DNA from: Dryas octopetala
Taxonomy: Eukaryota; Streptophyta; Magnoliopsida; Rosales; Rosaceae
Length of the DNA stretch: 64,000 nt
Assembly: GCA_963921425.1 (NCBI GenBank)
Contig: OY992836.1
Location: 13,781,614-13,845,613 of the forward strand
Direction of reading: 5' to 3'
The notes under the pieces were generated by a model that was given only the letters and a program-made list of their open reading frames with translations, searched no databases and was not told where the DNA came from. Both the position numbers and the translations under genes were made by a program. Below are positions 11,271 to 23,823 of this stretch, one piece after another; positions within the stretch are counted from its first letter, which is position 1; every line of letters starts with the position of its first letter.

Positions 11271-12411
11271 TAACATAATTAAAAATGCTCAAATTTATGG
11301 GTTTCATTCAAGTGTTAGTAAGTTTTAAAAAAATAATTAATTAATAAATTTGGTTCAGTCGTAAACGTCAGAATAAGATGTACAAATCAATAACCAAATC
11401 GGTCAATTTGGTTTGGACCAAACTTTAACCTCATGAATTATATGGGATGGGATCCAACCTTGAGCCATTGGCCATTTGATGATACTAATCTCTTAGCACT
11501 TTTTTTTTTGGGTAACCGAGAATGTCATGTGTCAGCTTTTGCGTACCAAATTAATTTCAGATTAATTTTTAAAACATATATAACATAATTAAAAATGCTC
11601 AAATTTATGGGTTTCATTCAACTGTCAGTAAGTTTTAAAAAAATAATTAATTAATAAATTTGATTCAATCGTAAACGTCAAAATAAGATGTACAAACCAA
11701 TAACCAAATCGGTCAATTTGGTTTGGATTGGTTATATAACTGACAATTGTAAAAAAAAAAAACCAATGACCAATTGCTATTTGCCCACACCTAGAATCAT
11801 CAACATCTCGAGTTGGGTTCGGGTTCGGGTTCAGGTTCGATCTAAATGGTTCTAATTGGGTTGGGGTCAAAAGCCAAGCAGGCCTAATCAAGATTAATCT
11901 TTGTATTTGGATTGGGTCGAACTAGTTTGTATAGGCCTGGACCAAATTTTAACCTCATGAATTATATGGGATGGGATCCAACCTTGAGCCATTGGCCATT
12001 CGATGATACTAATCTCTTAACACTTTTTTGTTTTGGTAAGATGTCATGTGCCAACTTTAGCGTACCAAATTAATTCTAGATTAATTTTTTAAACATACAT
12101 AACATAATTAAAAATACTCAAGTGTTAATAAGTTAAAAAAAAAAGAATTAATTAATAAATTTGATTCAGTCGTAAACATCAGAATAAGATGTACAAACCA
12201 ATAACCAAATCGGTTAATTTGGTTTGGATTGGTTAGATAACTAACAATTGTAAAAAAAAAAAAAAAAACAATGACCAATTGCTATTTGCCCACACCTAGA
12301 ATCATCAATATCTCAAGTCGGGTTTTGGTTCGATCTAAATGGGTCTAATCTTAGCACTTTTTTTTTTGTAATTGAGGATATCATGTGACAGATTTCACGT
12401 ACCAAATTAAT
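11271..12411. repeat. Three related long repeat units, AT-rich
   Basis: Three blocks recur in order. Block A (starts TAACATAATTAAAAAT) is at 11271-11416, 11580-11727 and about 12103-12230. Block B (ACCTCATGAATTATATGGGATGG...) is at 11418-11566 and 11941-12095, with a tail piece at 12345-12411. Block C (CAATGACCAATTGCTATTTG) is at about 11744-11870 and 12246-12345. The order is A-B, A-C-B, A-C-B(part), with a period near 520 bases for the full unit and near 310 for the first, which lacks C. No coding content or transposase is seen. It could be an old tandemly amplified non-autonomous element. Confidence 0.75.
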
Positions 12412-12949
12412 TTCTTAAGCCAGTCAAAAACAAACAATCCACGCTTGATTTAGGGGATTCACAAAGAATTTTACCTCCCTTACTATCTAGTTTCAAGGAT
12501 CGAACTGGAGACTCGAACTAATCTCTTTAACACTTTAGCAGTATTTAATTTTATTCTTTATTACATGGAACAAATATTTATGAGGACATTACAAATGGTT
12601 GGAACTTGAATAATTGAAAGTACCACTTGTAAGCACGTCCGTACAACAATGCATTGCTTTGTGTTTGAGGTGTTGGGCATATTTAATCTTATAATCTCCG
12701 GACCCAAAAAAAAAAAAATCTTATTATCTGTCATTTTATGTTTTCAAAACTCTTTTTCGTCTTAGGTGAAGTGGTGCTCACAGACTTCACAGTTAGTGTG
12801 TATAACTACAAAATCTATAAGAGTAACTGGTTCTTTGAAGCTCTAAAACCCTAAACCCCAACTACTAAAAGGACCCTATTATTTGGCGGGAAAATTAGAC
12901 CCAATTAATTTTGCACCCTAATTTTTCACAATTCGCCAATTCGATTCTC
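12412..12949. other. RUS4-like upstream region with telo-box
   Basis: Upstream of the RUS gene. AAACCCTAAACCCCA at about 12846 is a doubled telo-box, a motif common in promoters of plant housekeeping genes, about 100 bases before the start codon. A micro-insertion (separate entry) lies at 12685-12729. No other gene is seen. Confidence 0.5.
12685..12729. repeat. Target-duplicated A-tail micro-insertion, site 3
   Basis: AATCTTATAATCT (12685-12697) recurs as AATCTTATTATCT (12717-12729), 12 of 13 identical. Between them is CCGGACCC followed by eleven A (12698-12716). It lies about 220 bases upstream of the RUS4-like start codon. Confidence 0.65.
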
Positions 12950-15900
12950 ATGCAATCCGCTTTCTACACAGCCTCCAACCAGTTTCCCCTTCCATGGAAA
13001 ATTCGAGAAACCCAGTTCACAGCCCAGAAACCAGTCCCCAAGCAGCTCAAAACGTGCTTCAAAGCCCCAACCTATAACAACTCTTTGAGAACTTCAGTTG
13101 GGTATGAACCAGAAGAAAGTCTCGGCAAAGAACCCGGACCCGCCGCGCCGGGTCGGCTTCCGGTGGTGATTCGGAGGTCGGGTAGGGTTTCTAGGTACTT
13201 CTGGGATGGGAATTGTTTGCAGTTAGTCGGAGTAGATGGCGGTGCGTCGTCGTTTGGTCTCGATTTCGATGATGGGTTCCGAAAATTGTATAGGATTTGT
13301 AGTTTGGCTGTTAGGGATTTCTTTATTCCCAAGCAAGTTAGTGGAAATTACATGGATTATGTGAAATGGAAGTTCTTGCACCGGGTTTTCAGCTCGGCGC
13401 TACAGGTCCTTGCCACTCAGGTACTGATTTATGCGATAAAGCGACTAATTTGTTCGGAATAATTGATTGACATTTGAATGATATAACATTTTTAATGCTA
13501 CAATGATAAAACAGAGAGAGTAAGCAATATAATGCAAAAGAATAAGTGAATATAACTGCTTTCATGCAGTTTGATAACTTTAGGATTATAGCCCTCGGAA
13601 AATAGTCATAAATGATTTTTTTAAGTTATAAATAAAGTTGTGGTTTATATGGTTAGTTATACGTGGGGATGCACTGATATTAGGCAATGTTTCGGGCTAT
13701 TGGGATTGGGTACTCTCGGTCGCTCCCAGCAGCTGCTGCCCTTAACTGGGTCTTGAAGGATGGACTTGGACGGCTGAGTAGATGCATCTACACTGCTAGT
13801 CTGGCTTCTGCTTTTGATACCAATTTGAAGGTTTGACTTCTACTCTGTTAGTATTTGGTAAGAATGATCATCTTCATTTGTTTTCGATATGACACTAAAT
13901 TTCTTACTAGCACTGTTTTTGGTGTTTAAACAAAAGTAACTACAAGTCCCAAAATACAGTGATATGGAGTACTTAGAATGTGATATATAGAGCTTCAACC
14001 AATCATTAATTTTTTTGTTTTCTCATTTGAAGAGGGTTAGGTTTTCAACGTCCGTTCTATTCAGTTTGAGCATTGGAGTTGAGTTGTTGACGCCTGCATA
14101 TCCTCAGTACTTCCTGCTTCTTGCATCCTTAGCCAACATTGCAAAACAAATAAGCTTGGCTTGCTATATAGCAACTAGTGTAAGAACTGAGACACTTTTT
14201 GTTGCTAACTTTTATGAGGTTGGTTTTTGGCACCTTCTCATTTTGAGTGTTTAAGCAGTCTGCTGTTCATCGAAGCTTTGCAATAGCAGATAACCTTGGT
14301 GAAGTTTCTGCAAAGGCACAGGTTTGTTATAATCTTTCCTAGAAAATAAGTTTTCTATCAATTATCTTTCATATACTTAAAACAAAAAATATACTGACCG
14401 ATGGTATGGTTTTCAGATTCAAACGGTGTGCTTTGATAACCTTGGCCTTTTGCTTGCTGCACTGTTGAATTTGTTGTTCAAGAACAGTCAAAGGTTCTCT
14501 TTTTAATTTCCACTTCTAGAAATTATTAACCTTTAGTTTACATGACTTTTCTTCTTATTTGTTGCTGGCAAGCTGACTGGATGACAAACCTTATTTAGTA
14601 TTTTCTGCCAAGGCTTTTGACACTACATATCATAACCAACCTGCACTATAACTATGTTATTGATTGGGTGTGGAAAAGTTTATATAGACTTCCAGGTGCT
14701 CTTCCATAGAGGTTCTTGTTCATATTTTTTAATGTGAAACTAAGAATAAAAGTAACATCCCAGTGATTAAATCAATATCGATTGAAATATCTATAAAGTA
14801 TAAACTGTCCAGTTTATCTGTTTATTTGCTTTTCTGGGCCAGTAGGTTATAATGTCATTTTGTCCTGTTCGTGGTGATGTCTATACTATTATAATTATCA
14901 AATCTTATTCTTTCTTGCTTTTTTTTTTGGCCACTTATTCTTTCATGCTTTCTAACTTCTTGTTGATGTGCCAGATTGCAAACAGGCTTACCCTTTGTTG
15001 TATACCCCATTTTCTCAGCATTTGACCTTTTTGGAATATATCAAGGGCTTAAACATGTCCATTTACAAACATTAACTAAGGTGAGTAAGCATTCTCTGCT
15101 CATCTAATCTCTTTTAGCAGCCTCAACTGGGCCATTTTTCTATGACAACATTTGTGATGAATATGAGCCATTACCATTTTTATGAGGACTAAGATAAATT
15201 TCTTCATAAATGAATTAAGTTCAGTGTCTCACTTTTGCACTGTTCTTGTGTCCAGGATAGACTTGAAATTTTACTAAATACTTGGATCGAGTTAGGTTAT
15301 GTTCCTGCACCTGCAGAAGTGAGTAAAGAGGAAGGAATTGATTTCCTAGGGAGCAAAGGTTAGGTCTTTCACATGCATTTCTCATAGCCTTGTTTCAGTG
15401 TTTTCTTATTTAAGCACCTATAAGCTTAAATCCAAAAACTGGGCTTTGAATCAGACAAAGGATTATGGCCCATCAGAATAGGGTACTTGGACCCCAACAA
15501 TCAGATCCCCAAGTTATCCATGATGGCAATGCGCTCTACGAGTGGTGAGGATCATTACTTCATATCCATGGAGATCTTGTACACAAGAATTCGAAGAACT
15601 AGGCGGGTAAGTATATTAATGGATTTTTAACCTAGGAGTCGTGTTTATGCATGATTCTTTATAATGATCAAAATTTCTTTCCCTTTATGAATTCTAGCAA
15701 GGCATCCTTCTTTGTCTACGGGAAGGAGCTGGCACTGCAGATGTTATAATGGGTTTGTTGCAGGTAATAAGAATTTTCTTGAAAAAAAAAAAACTTTGCA
15801 ACATTATTAAATAGTGTGGTGCTTGCACCATTAAAAAGTTTCTGTCTCCTCAACTTTTGTCAATTTGTTTGGTACTTTGGTAATTTGCTATGTAGGCATG

Positions 15901-16135
15901 CTATATCCGCAAAGCCCTCCTTACAAACAAGAATAAGTGGGAGAACATGGTAAATGCTGGAGGTGCATTAGACTCAACTCTAAAGGAGTGGTCTAAACTG
16001 ATTGAGGAGTGCAAGCAATGTGCACAAGGCGATATGTGCCTGTTGAACGAACAAATGTTGGCATTGGGTTGGGCTGCTAAAAATATTTTATTGAGTACGC
16101 AAGAACAGACTCGATACAGTTTTGTAGATGACTGA
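12950..16135 (+). CDS. RUS4: Root UV-B sensitive family protein (DUF647), RUS4-like
   Basis: Ten exons: 12950-13420, 13684-13830, 14033-14179, 14259-14321, 14417-14493, 14975-15080, 15256-15358, 15455-15606, 15698-15763 and 15896-16135, giving 523 aa, as expected for RUS4 (about 520 aa). The start MQSAFYTASNQF lies in a hydroxylated, plastid-transit-like N-terminus that precedes the family block VVIRRSGRVSRYFWDGNCLQ (about residues 66-85). The DUF647 core follows, with FIPKQVSGNYMDYVKWKFLH, AALNWVLKDGLGRLSR and hydrophobic stretches such as VLFSLSIGVELLTP. RUS proteins are plant membrane-associated proteins; RUS1 and RUS2 act in UV-B response and vitamin B6 balance, RUS4 in stamen development in Arabidopsis. 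Assignment to RUS4 rather than another RUS member is from remembered sequence resemblance and is moderate; the family is certain. Confidence 0.9.
14904..14950. repeat. Target-duplicated A-tail micro-insertion, site 4 (RUS4 intron)
   Basis: CTTATTCTTTCTTGCTT (14904-14920) recurs with one mismatch at 14934-14950. Between them are eight T and GGCCA (14921-14933); on the other strand this is TGGCC plus an A-run. It lies in intron 5 of the RUS gene, 25 bases upstream of the acceptor, so it rebuilt the pyrimidine tract. Confidence 0.7.
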
Positions 16136-16924
16136 AGATTCCTTCGTATGTCTATGTATATTGTGTTGGTTTTTTTTTTTTTCCTAGCTTTGGTGGGTTC
16201 TCCGTCATGCCATGGAGAATTTTGGGGTTTACACAAAACTCAAGTGTATTTTAATATTTATTAAGTAATTTATTTGCATTTGTATTTGTATTTGTATTTG
16301 TATTTTGATTTGTTTATTAGATGTAGCCAGAGAAGGCCAAAGAATTGAATAAAACTGCCCCCGTCTTGGTTATTTATCAAGTCTTTTGTTCTCACTTTTA
16401 TTTCGATATGTAAATTTATGGGTTGAATTGTCCTTGCGCATAAATTGAGAATCTGCATTCTCATGTCCCACCCCATATTTACAAAAGAAAAAAAAATTGG
16501 TACAAAAATTTCTTACGAATGCATGCATGCATGATGCATCTTTCTCATAATCGATGCATCTCATAATCACTATAGTCTATGTACATTCTTGATCATGCAA
16601 TCAGCATTACACCAGTTGTATATATTGTATATAAGAAATTAAGAATTTTTCTAGATTTACATAATGGAACTTTGACGTAATTGGTAATCAAATTCTAAGG
16701 ATAAGCTATGTGCTGTAATTGGTTAATAGTCTAAGGAAAATACATTGTCTTGTACATATATTCTGTGAATCATGTTCAATGATCTTGAAAATCTGGAAGC
16801 TACAAGGTCTGGTACAAGGAACAATCTTTGTATTGCTCATATACAAACCATTATATTTACAGTGGAATTGTTTAATGTCCCACAAAAGTAGTATAACTCA
16901 TTTACAAGCCTATTCAGTTTCACA
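16136..16924. other. Convergent 3' regions of RUS4-like and XLG genes
   Basis: The two genes face each other here. AATAAA at about 16348 is a likely poly(A) signal for the RUS gene. A hexamer repeat (TTTGTA, about four to five units with variants) lies at 16273-16307. No further gene is seen. Confidence 0.6.
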
Positions 16925-19900
16925 TCAATGTGAAAAGGAGCTCGCCTCAGTGCTATACACGGAGTAATCAAAGCTGAAATTGCCTCTCTCTTCATCCCAT
17001 TTTAAAATCTCCCTTGAATATTTAAGAGCTGCATCCACGCTGGCAGGCTGCAATCCCTTTACCACAGATGCGTATAATTTCTTCCCAGTTAGAGAAGAGT
17101 AAAGCTTCTTGAACTTTACTGCAATGTAATGAGATGCTAGCTGACCCAGTGAGGGGCTATTGTTAATGTTGTTGCTGTTGCTGTTGCTGCTTGACCGATG
17201 ACGGCTAATGACTGGATGAAAATCATCAAACCAATCACACTGAGTTAATGGTACCCGCTCTATCTTTTCTTCAAACAAATCAAACTTGTTTAGAATCAAA
17301 AGGAAGTCCATATGTTCAAAGGTTGGGTGAGTAACGATGCTTTCAAAGAACATCCTGCTCAGCAACATCTTGTTAGTGAAAGATCCATTCCCATCAGCAG
17401 AAAACTGATCATAGTCACTCAAGGACACACAGAAGATGACCATTCCAACATCTTCAAACATCTCCAACCACTTGCAGTTTTCTCCTAGTCCTCTTGCATT
17501 TACTCGAATAAGCTGGTACCTAAGAAGCAACCAGATAAAACAATGGTTAATGAACAGTCAAACTCATCAAAGCAAGAAGCATACAATGTCTGTGGAATTG
17601 AAATTAGATGATATAAAATGTAGTAGTAAATGTGTCGAACATTATAAGGAAAGTAATTGATTTTAATGATGTTACCATAAACTTTTTCACATTTACCAGT
17701 ATATCAAGCATCTAAATGATTTATATAATTTTTTTTTTTTATCCACATAAGTTTATCAATAAAAATAATTCTTCAAAAAAACCAAATGACCATCTCAGGG
17801 CCACCTGAAATGCACAATAAACATTGGTATGAACCTAAGCAAAGAGTCACGCTGATCAGTAGTAGTGATGGTATCTTCAGATGCTAACTGGGGAAATGAG
17901 AAGTCCACACAAGCAAGCCCATTAGATGAAGTAACACCTTCAGCATATAGTATGTCTAAATCTGAGGGCTCGTAGTCTATTCTTAATATGTCAACAGCCT
18001 GAAAAGGGAAAAAAGATAATCTTAGAAATTTTAACAATAAACTGAAAACAGAAATGAGATGTGGATTATGCAACAGTATGAGGCCTCTCGAAGCAATTAT
18101 CCGGTAACAAGGCATTTTCAGAGCCAAAAATATACACACAACCTTCCCTTGGCCTTTCAACCCATATTCACTAGAATGAATCAGTACATCTTCCCCATTA
18201 GCACAATTTTTCTTGTTTGAACTTTGAACTACTTGGAACCCAAGACATATCTAAAGATATGATCATATACTTACACATACAGAATCGCACAAACATGCGT
18301 TTTCAAGATCGCATGCCATTTATAAATATCATCAGCATGTGTGCCATTTTATGACATTTGTGGATTTAAAGGATTTCACTACATCTTACAATCACACTTA
18401 TATTATCTTCTTCATTCAGACATCGTGCAAACCCACCTTTTCTAGCCCCAAACCAATTAAATGATAGAAAATTGCATGATTAAAAGACCAAGTCCATTAG
18501 ATTAAGCACAAGATAATACTATTGAACAACATTAATACCACCAAAACAATTTACAAGAGTTAAACAGAGGCCACAACATGATCTTACCCTCTCTATGAAA
18601 TAAGTAGCAACACTAGGGAGCATTTCCAATTCACTTCTCCGGTTATATGTGGCCTGAATGGCTGAATCATTCCACAACTCCTCAACCAATGGTGCATATT
18701 CACGAGTAGCAGCTGGGAAAATGGCTTCCAGATCGCCTGATGCCATAGTCTTGAGAAGCCAATCAGAGAACGCTTTCAGCCTCGGGCCAATGGAGTAAAG
18801 ATTTTTGTCATTGTTGTTCCCTGTTGGTAACCAGCAGACAAATTTTATAAGAAATATATGAATTTCTACATGGTCATGCTGAATGCAAGCCTCTGACATT
18901 TGTGATTCAGCATATAAAACCCAGTATGATACATGACCAACCAACCTGACTAAGAGAAGCACAATAGATACAATGTTAATTAACCAACAGAGAAAACTTA
19001 AGTCCTTGCAGTGAAATTTACACAAATTGCCAATCTGCTGTCAAACACCATGTCCTGCACAATCTTTTTGTAAGTTGTTTTGATGTATAAACATCTTATA
19101 AAAATGTTATCTAGCTCCATTCCTGTATACATCTCCGTTGCCGATTCTGTTCTGCAGGTCTAACATTTAGCAATCCATTTTCTTTTAAAAGAAAAAAAAA
19201 AAAAAAAAAAAAAAAAAACACTGACAATATGAGTTCAACATTTAAATTATTGAAATTCCCATATATCAAGCAAGCATTCAAAATTTCCTCTCAGCACAGT
19301 CATGCATATAGAATAAAATTATGCAGATCAATGTATGATTACTGAAAACTGTTCCCTTTTAAGCTATTATAACTAATTCAAAAAGAGAATAGAGAAGAAA
19401 CCCCACAGAAAAAAATAAACTTTGTATGCACATGCACATGTACAAGTCAAAGAAGAGATAGAAAATGTCACAAAATTATATGCACTCGTACCACTAGCAT
19501 CCATTTGACTAGAAGAACATTGCTTCCTCGTCTCAGCCAAACTTTCCTCTTCAAAACGCTCACGGCCCTCAAGAAGTATACCAAGATAGCCATACACATT
19601 GCTCTGTATTGTAAACTTGATATTTTCACACTCATCCTCCGAGAAAGGGGTAGCTTTATATAGAATCTTGGCCTGAAAGAAGCATTTATAATTTGATAAA
19701 TTAACGCTCTTCTTTAGGGTTTTAATTAAAATGTTGCACAGAATAACAGCTATATTATGAAAGACCAGATAAGTCAACCAAAAAACAGACCAGATAAGAC
19801 TTAGAAATGGAAAAACTCAGTACAAACCTGTTGGGTAATAGGTCCGTCCTAGTTGAGGTATCTAAAAAATTGACTATTATTTTCCAGTATGTGTGCATGT

Positions 19901-22259
19901 CACATAACATGTATGGTCGTGCATGGAAAACTCAATTCAAAATCCCAATAGAAAACAAAAATACAATTTTCAGCAAGTATGCGTTAACAATAATGACTAA
20001 ATATAAATTTAGGGCAAAAGTTTAAACTAGAACTTCAAGAAGCAAGAAAGTTAATTATTTATACACAACCATCAAAGTGATATTTAACTTAAAAACCACA
20101 CTTTGGAAGAAATGCCGAGGTTCTTGTTATTATAGCAGTCCACAAATGTTAAAAGGAATGTTATGGAATCCGACCCCTCATTCCCACATACATGTGAAAC
20201 ACACAGGTTAGATACAGTTGGATCTATCTCTTGCTTCTTGAAAAAACAATAAATTATTCAGCTATGCAATTTACTATATCTGGGAAATCCTCACATAAAC
20301 AGAATAGTACGCATAAGAAGATTACACATATAACTTGTGATTAAAGCAATCACCTGTTTAAATATAGTACTTGTTCCAGATCCATTGTATCCAACTAAAA
20401 GAATCTTCTGAAGTGTTCTCTGCTCAATGTAATCAGGAACGACTCTGCTACCCACATAGTTCAGGGGTTCGCCACAAGGATTTGAAAATTTAGAGGGAAC
20501 TGGCAGTGACAAGACAGCACAGACAAGCTTTGTTCCAGCCTGAAAAATTGATTAATAACAATTTAATATACATGAAAATCTAAACAAGAAACAAAAGATG
20601 ATTCAAGTATTCTTCTCAAAAAACATACCTTCCCCCATATGTATCCTTTTGTATTTTTCTGGCCCTCCTCTTGGTATGATCCATCCTCATTCACCCAAAA
20701 GTGCGGGTTACCAGCACATTGAACTCCTGCCAACTGCAACGTTCAACAAAAGGGTCATATATAACCCTGCACATTCAACCAGCTGCAACAACAATAAAAT
20801 AGGTCTAGAAAGTTCAACCTGCAACATCCGGAGCTCTACTTTGGTAATTTCCCGACCATTGATGAAAACCTGTGTGTTTCCATTGCTAGCATTTGGCTTA
20901 ATGGGACCCCCAACACTAAGATGGGGACTAATTACCTTGGAAGGCTTCTGTCCCTCCTGTAGAATTCAACAGGAAAATTGAAATTCAAAAGGGTGTAACA
21001 AATTTAAGCACCACAAACAACAAGAAACGCCTCAAAGTAACCATATTCACCTTTCCCCAAAGACCGGAAACTTTATCATACCAATAGTTTCCTGGTTTTA
21101 GCTTCTTTGGTGGGTTTGGGCAGGTTTGCAATACAACCAGCTCCTCATGACAAAGGGGTTGTCCATTCACACAAATATAATCCGGCGGCAGCTGATTTGC
21201 TTCGCAGAACTTCTCAGCTTTCATCACCTGTCGAACCTCCAAATCATTCAGCAGCCGCTTGAGCATTCTAGAGCACTTCCCCAAGCTCCCTCTTTTGGAC
21301 TCGTCAATAGAAAACCCAATGCAAGTAACACATTTTCGACCTTCGGGCATCGACCCCATGGCTCTAAGCACACAACTACTACAATACTTGGCATCACAAA
21401 CAATACAAACCTCCTTTTCGGTGAACCGAGTACCCTTCAAACACCGATAACAACACCTCTTCTTCCCTTTGCTCTGAGGCTCCTTCTTCGCCTGTACAAC
21501 CTCAGACTCATCTTCATCATCAATAGCATCGTCAGACTCAATGTCTCGAAACGTCACAACCGGCTGTGACCGCCGTGCATCACATTCCACGGCTTTAATG
21601 GAGGAAACCCGAGATGACGGATAGTCCAAGCTCAATACCGACTCCGTGGAGGCCCAATCGGGTTCGGGTTGATTCAAATCACTATTCAAATCCAAACTCT
21701 CCTCCTTCCCACCATTGGGAGCTGCTCTCAATGCTTCGCTCCAACCCCAACTACCATTATTCACATCCGACAGCTCCCCCGACCCGTAATTCAACCCATT
21801 CGAAAACTCCAGAACGCCGGAGCTACTCAGTTCGCCGGACAACACACACCCAACACCGCTCTCCACAGCTCTCCCCTCAAACCCAATCACAGAGGTCGGC
21901 GAAACAGTGGACTCCGACCCTTCTTCCAATTCCTTCGTTCCATCGTCCTCGCTACTCCGATCGAACGCGATCACGGAAGTGGGAGAGACCGTAGATTTCG
22001 CAGAGCCCAACCCTTTGAGCTCTTTCGAGAAGGTCTTGCTCAGCAAACCCGTTGCCAGCACCGGTTGGACCACCGGCAAGGACAGTTTATCGGGCAGCGG
22101 AACCTGACCGACCACCGCTGCCACCGGGATTCTGTCAACGTTGATTGGAACTGCCCGGGGCAGATCGTAAGTCACCGGAGGACCCTTGTACTCTATAGCA
22201 AACGAGTACTCGACCCCATCGTTGGAACCCGAACCTGAATTCGTGCCCTCCGGTGGCAT
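16925..22259 (-). CDS. XLG1: Extra-large GTP-binding protein, XLG1-like
   Basis: Eight exons on the minus strand: 22259-21051, 20956-20819, 20733-20629, 20539-20354, 19672-19492, 18820-18588, 17998-17835 and 17519-16925, joining to 936 aa (Arabidopsis XLG1 888 aa). The plant-only N-terminal half has a [20 protein letters not shown] start, two STVSPTSVI repeats (89-97, 117-125), a basic patch (258-268) and a Cys-rich zinc-finger-like region (269-313). The C-terminal half is a G-alpha domain. P-loop GYNGSGTST (534-542) lacks the usual Lys, and NKFD (816-819) is kept. XLGs replace or complement canonical G-alpha at the plasma membrane and nucleus, pairing with G-beta-gamma in immunity and growth. 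An Asn/Ser run near residue 847 comes from a GTT/GCT triplet repeat at about 17165-17190. The tail ends STEASSFSH, as in XLG1. Confidence 0.95.
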
Positions 22260-23477
22260 TGCGCAGCTGGAATCAAGTCGGAAACCCTAACACGACGACA
22301 AACCAAACCCTAGTAATGCCCAACAGAGCAAGCAGTAGTGCAAAGAATCATCCAAAAGAGCTCAAGGCAATGGCGTGTCTGAGTTTCGATTGGTGGAGAT
22401 TGGAGTGGGAGAAGAGCAAAGGGGTTGGGAAAAGGAGAGAGGAGGATTGTTCATGGGAAGTCCAAGGCTTGGAGCTGTGGGTAGCGTTTGGGGAGAAGAA
22501 AAATGTGTTGGGAAAGTTGGAAGTGGGAGACTGCGGAAAGTGACAGACAGAGAAGAGAGAAAAAGAAAATACAGGAGCTGGTTTTGGATTGGAATCTTTT
22601 TGTTACTTTCTTTTTTTGTTTTTTCGTAATTTTGCTTACTTTTTTGGGTTGTTGGTGGGGGGTGGGGTCCAGTTTTGGGGTCACTTTTGTCTTTTTTGCT
22701 TCGTGGTGTTGGTATCGGAGAGGACCACGAGGGCAGTACGGACTTTACGCTTTGCAGTTCAACGTGGACTGAATTGGCTGGGTTCAAGTGTTCCAGAGTT
22801 CTAGTGTTGGGCAGTGAATTTCAGGCTTTCAGCCAATCACTTTTGTAAGCGTGGAACTGGAATTAGAATTCTGTTTCTTTGTTTTGTTAAACTCATGTAC
22901 TCTCCTGCAATGATATCTGCAATTATGAGACTGCTTGCTCATAAACATGAAACTATGAAACTGGCTTATTTATAAAAATAAAATAAAAAACTATGAAATT
23001 CACTTGGATTATAATAAATGTCAAAGTGAAAAAGTAGAAGAAAAATATGGAAAAGAGAAGGTAAGTAACAATTATTTCTCTAATAAAAATATTAGAAAAT
23101 AATACCAAATGTGTCTTTACCTATATAATATTAATGAGTGTCTAGCAACATTAATCATAGTGTGTGACATATATATACTAAATGTGAAATATTCATTGTA
23201 TATGACAAGTGTAGATTTTTTATTAACTCTTTCACTGTTTCACATGTCTAAATCCTCAATAATCTTGAGGTGGAAGCAAGTAATTGTCGCATGCTCCAAA
23301 ATGTTTAGGGACACAAAATTTTATAAATCTCATATGTACTTATATATTATGTAATATACATGAAAAATCGAGAGGTCTACTTTTATAATTTGTCTTAGAC
23401 CCTCGTAATATCATCCCTTAGTTGATATTATAGAAGTGCGAATGTTAGAAAAATATTGAAGTTGGATTTAGATCTTT
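22260..23477. other. XLG leader and promoter side, then unique AT-rich DNA
   Basis: Two AAACCCTA-type telo-boxes (22282-22290 and 22305-22313, plus-strand reading) lie within 60 bases of the XLG start. Further upstream, 22370-22760 is G/T-biased and gives several overlapping open frames on both strands with no family signature; I read it as leader and promoter. After 22860 the sequence is AT-rich and featureless. Confidence 0.5.
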
Positions 23478-23822
23478 GGCCTTGTTTGGTATTCTATTCA
23501 AAAACTAATATTTTTTTTCAAAAATAAAAAAATAAGTTTTAGTAAAAAAAAACGTGTTTGGTAGACTAATTTCAAAAACAATTTTTAGAAAAAAATTCAA
23601 AAACATGCCCTTTTAAAACAATGATAAAACATCGTTTTCCTCATTTTTTTTACACTTCATTATTTCTTAGCTGTCATCATTTTTTAAATTTAAAAATTGT
23701 TTTCAAATTTCATACCAAACAAGTTTTCAAATTAAAAAAAAATTGATTTTAAAAACTTACATTTAAAAAAAAAATCTTAATTTTTGAAAGAAAAATTTGA
23801 GTAAGATACCAAACGGACCCTT
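23478..23822. mobile_element. MITE-like repeat with GTTTGGTAT ends
   Basis: The left end reads TTGTTTGGTATTCTATTC. The right end, read on the other strand, is AAGGGTCCGTTTGGTATCTTA. The inside is A/T runs with repeated TTTCAAAAA words and no coding content. Such TTTGGTAT-ended AT-rich repeats are common in plant genomes. No clear target duplication was found, and the right end abuts the next element. Confidence 0.45.
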
Positions 23823-23823
23823 A

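Noticed and set aside
22362..22804. Several overlapping open frames on both strands near the XLG start
   Set aside because: They overlap in all frames in a G/T-biased leader and promoter, and none shows a domain.
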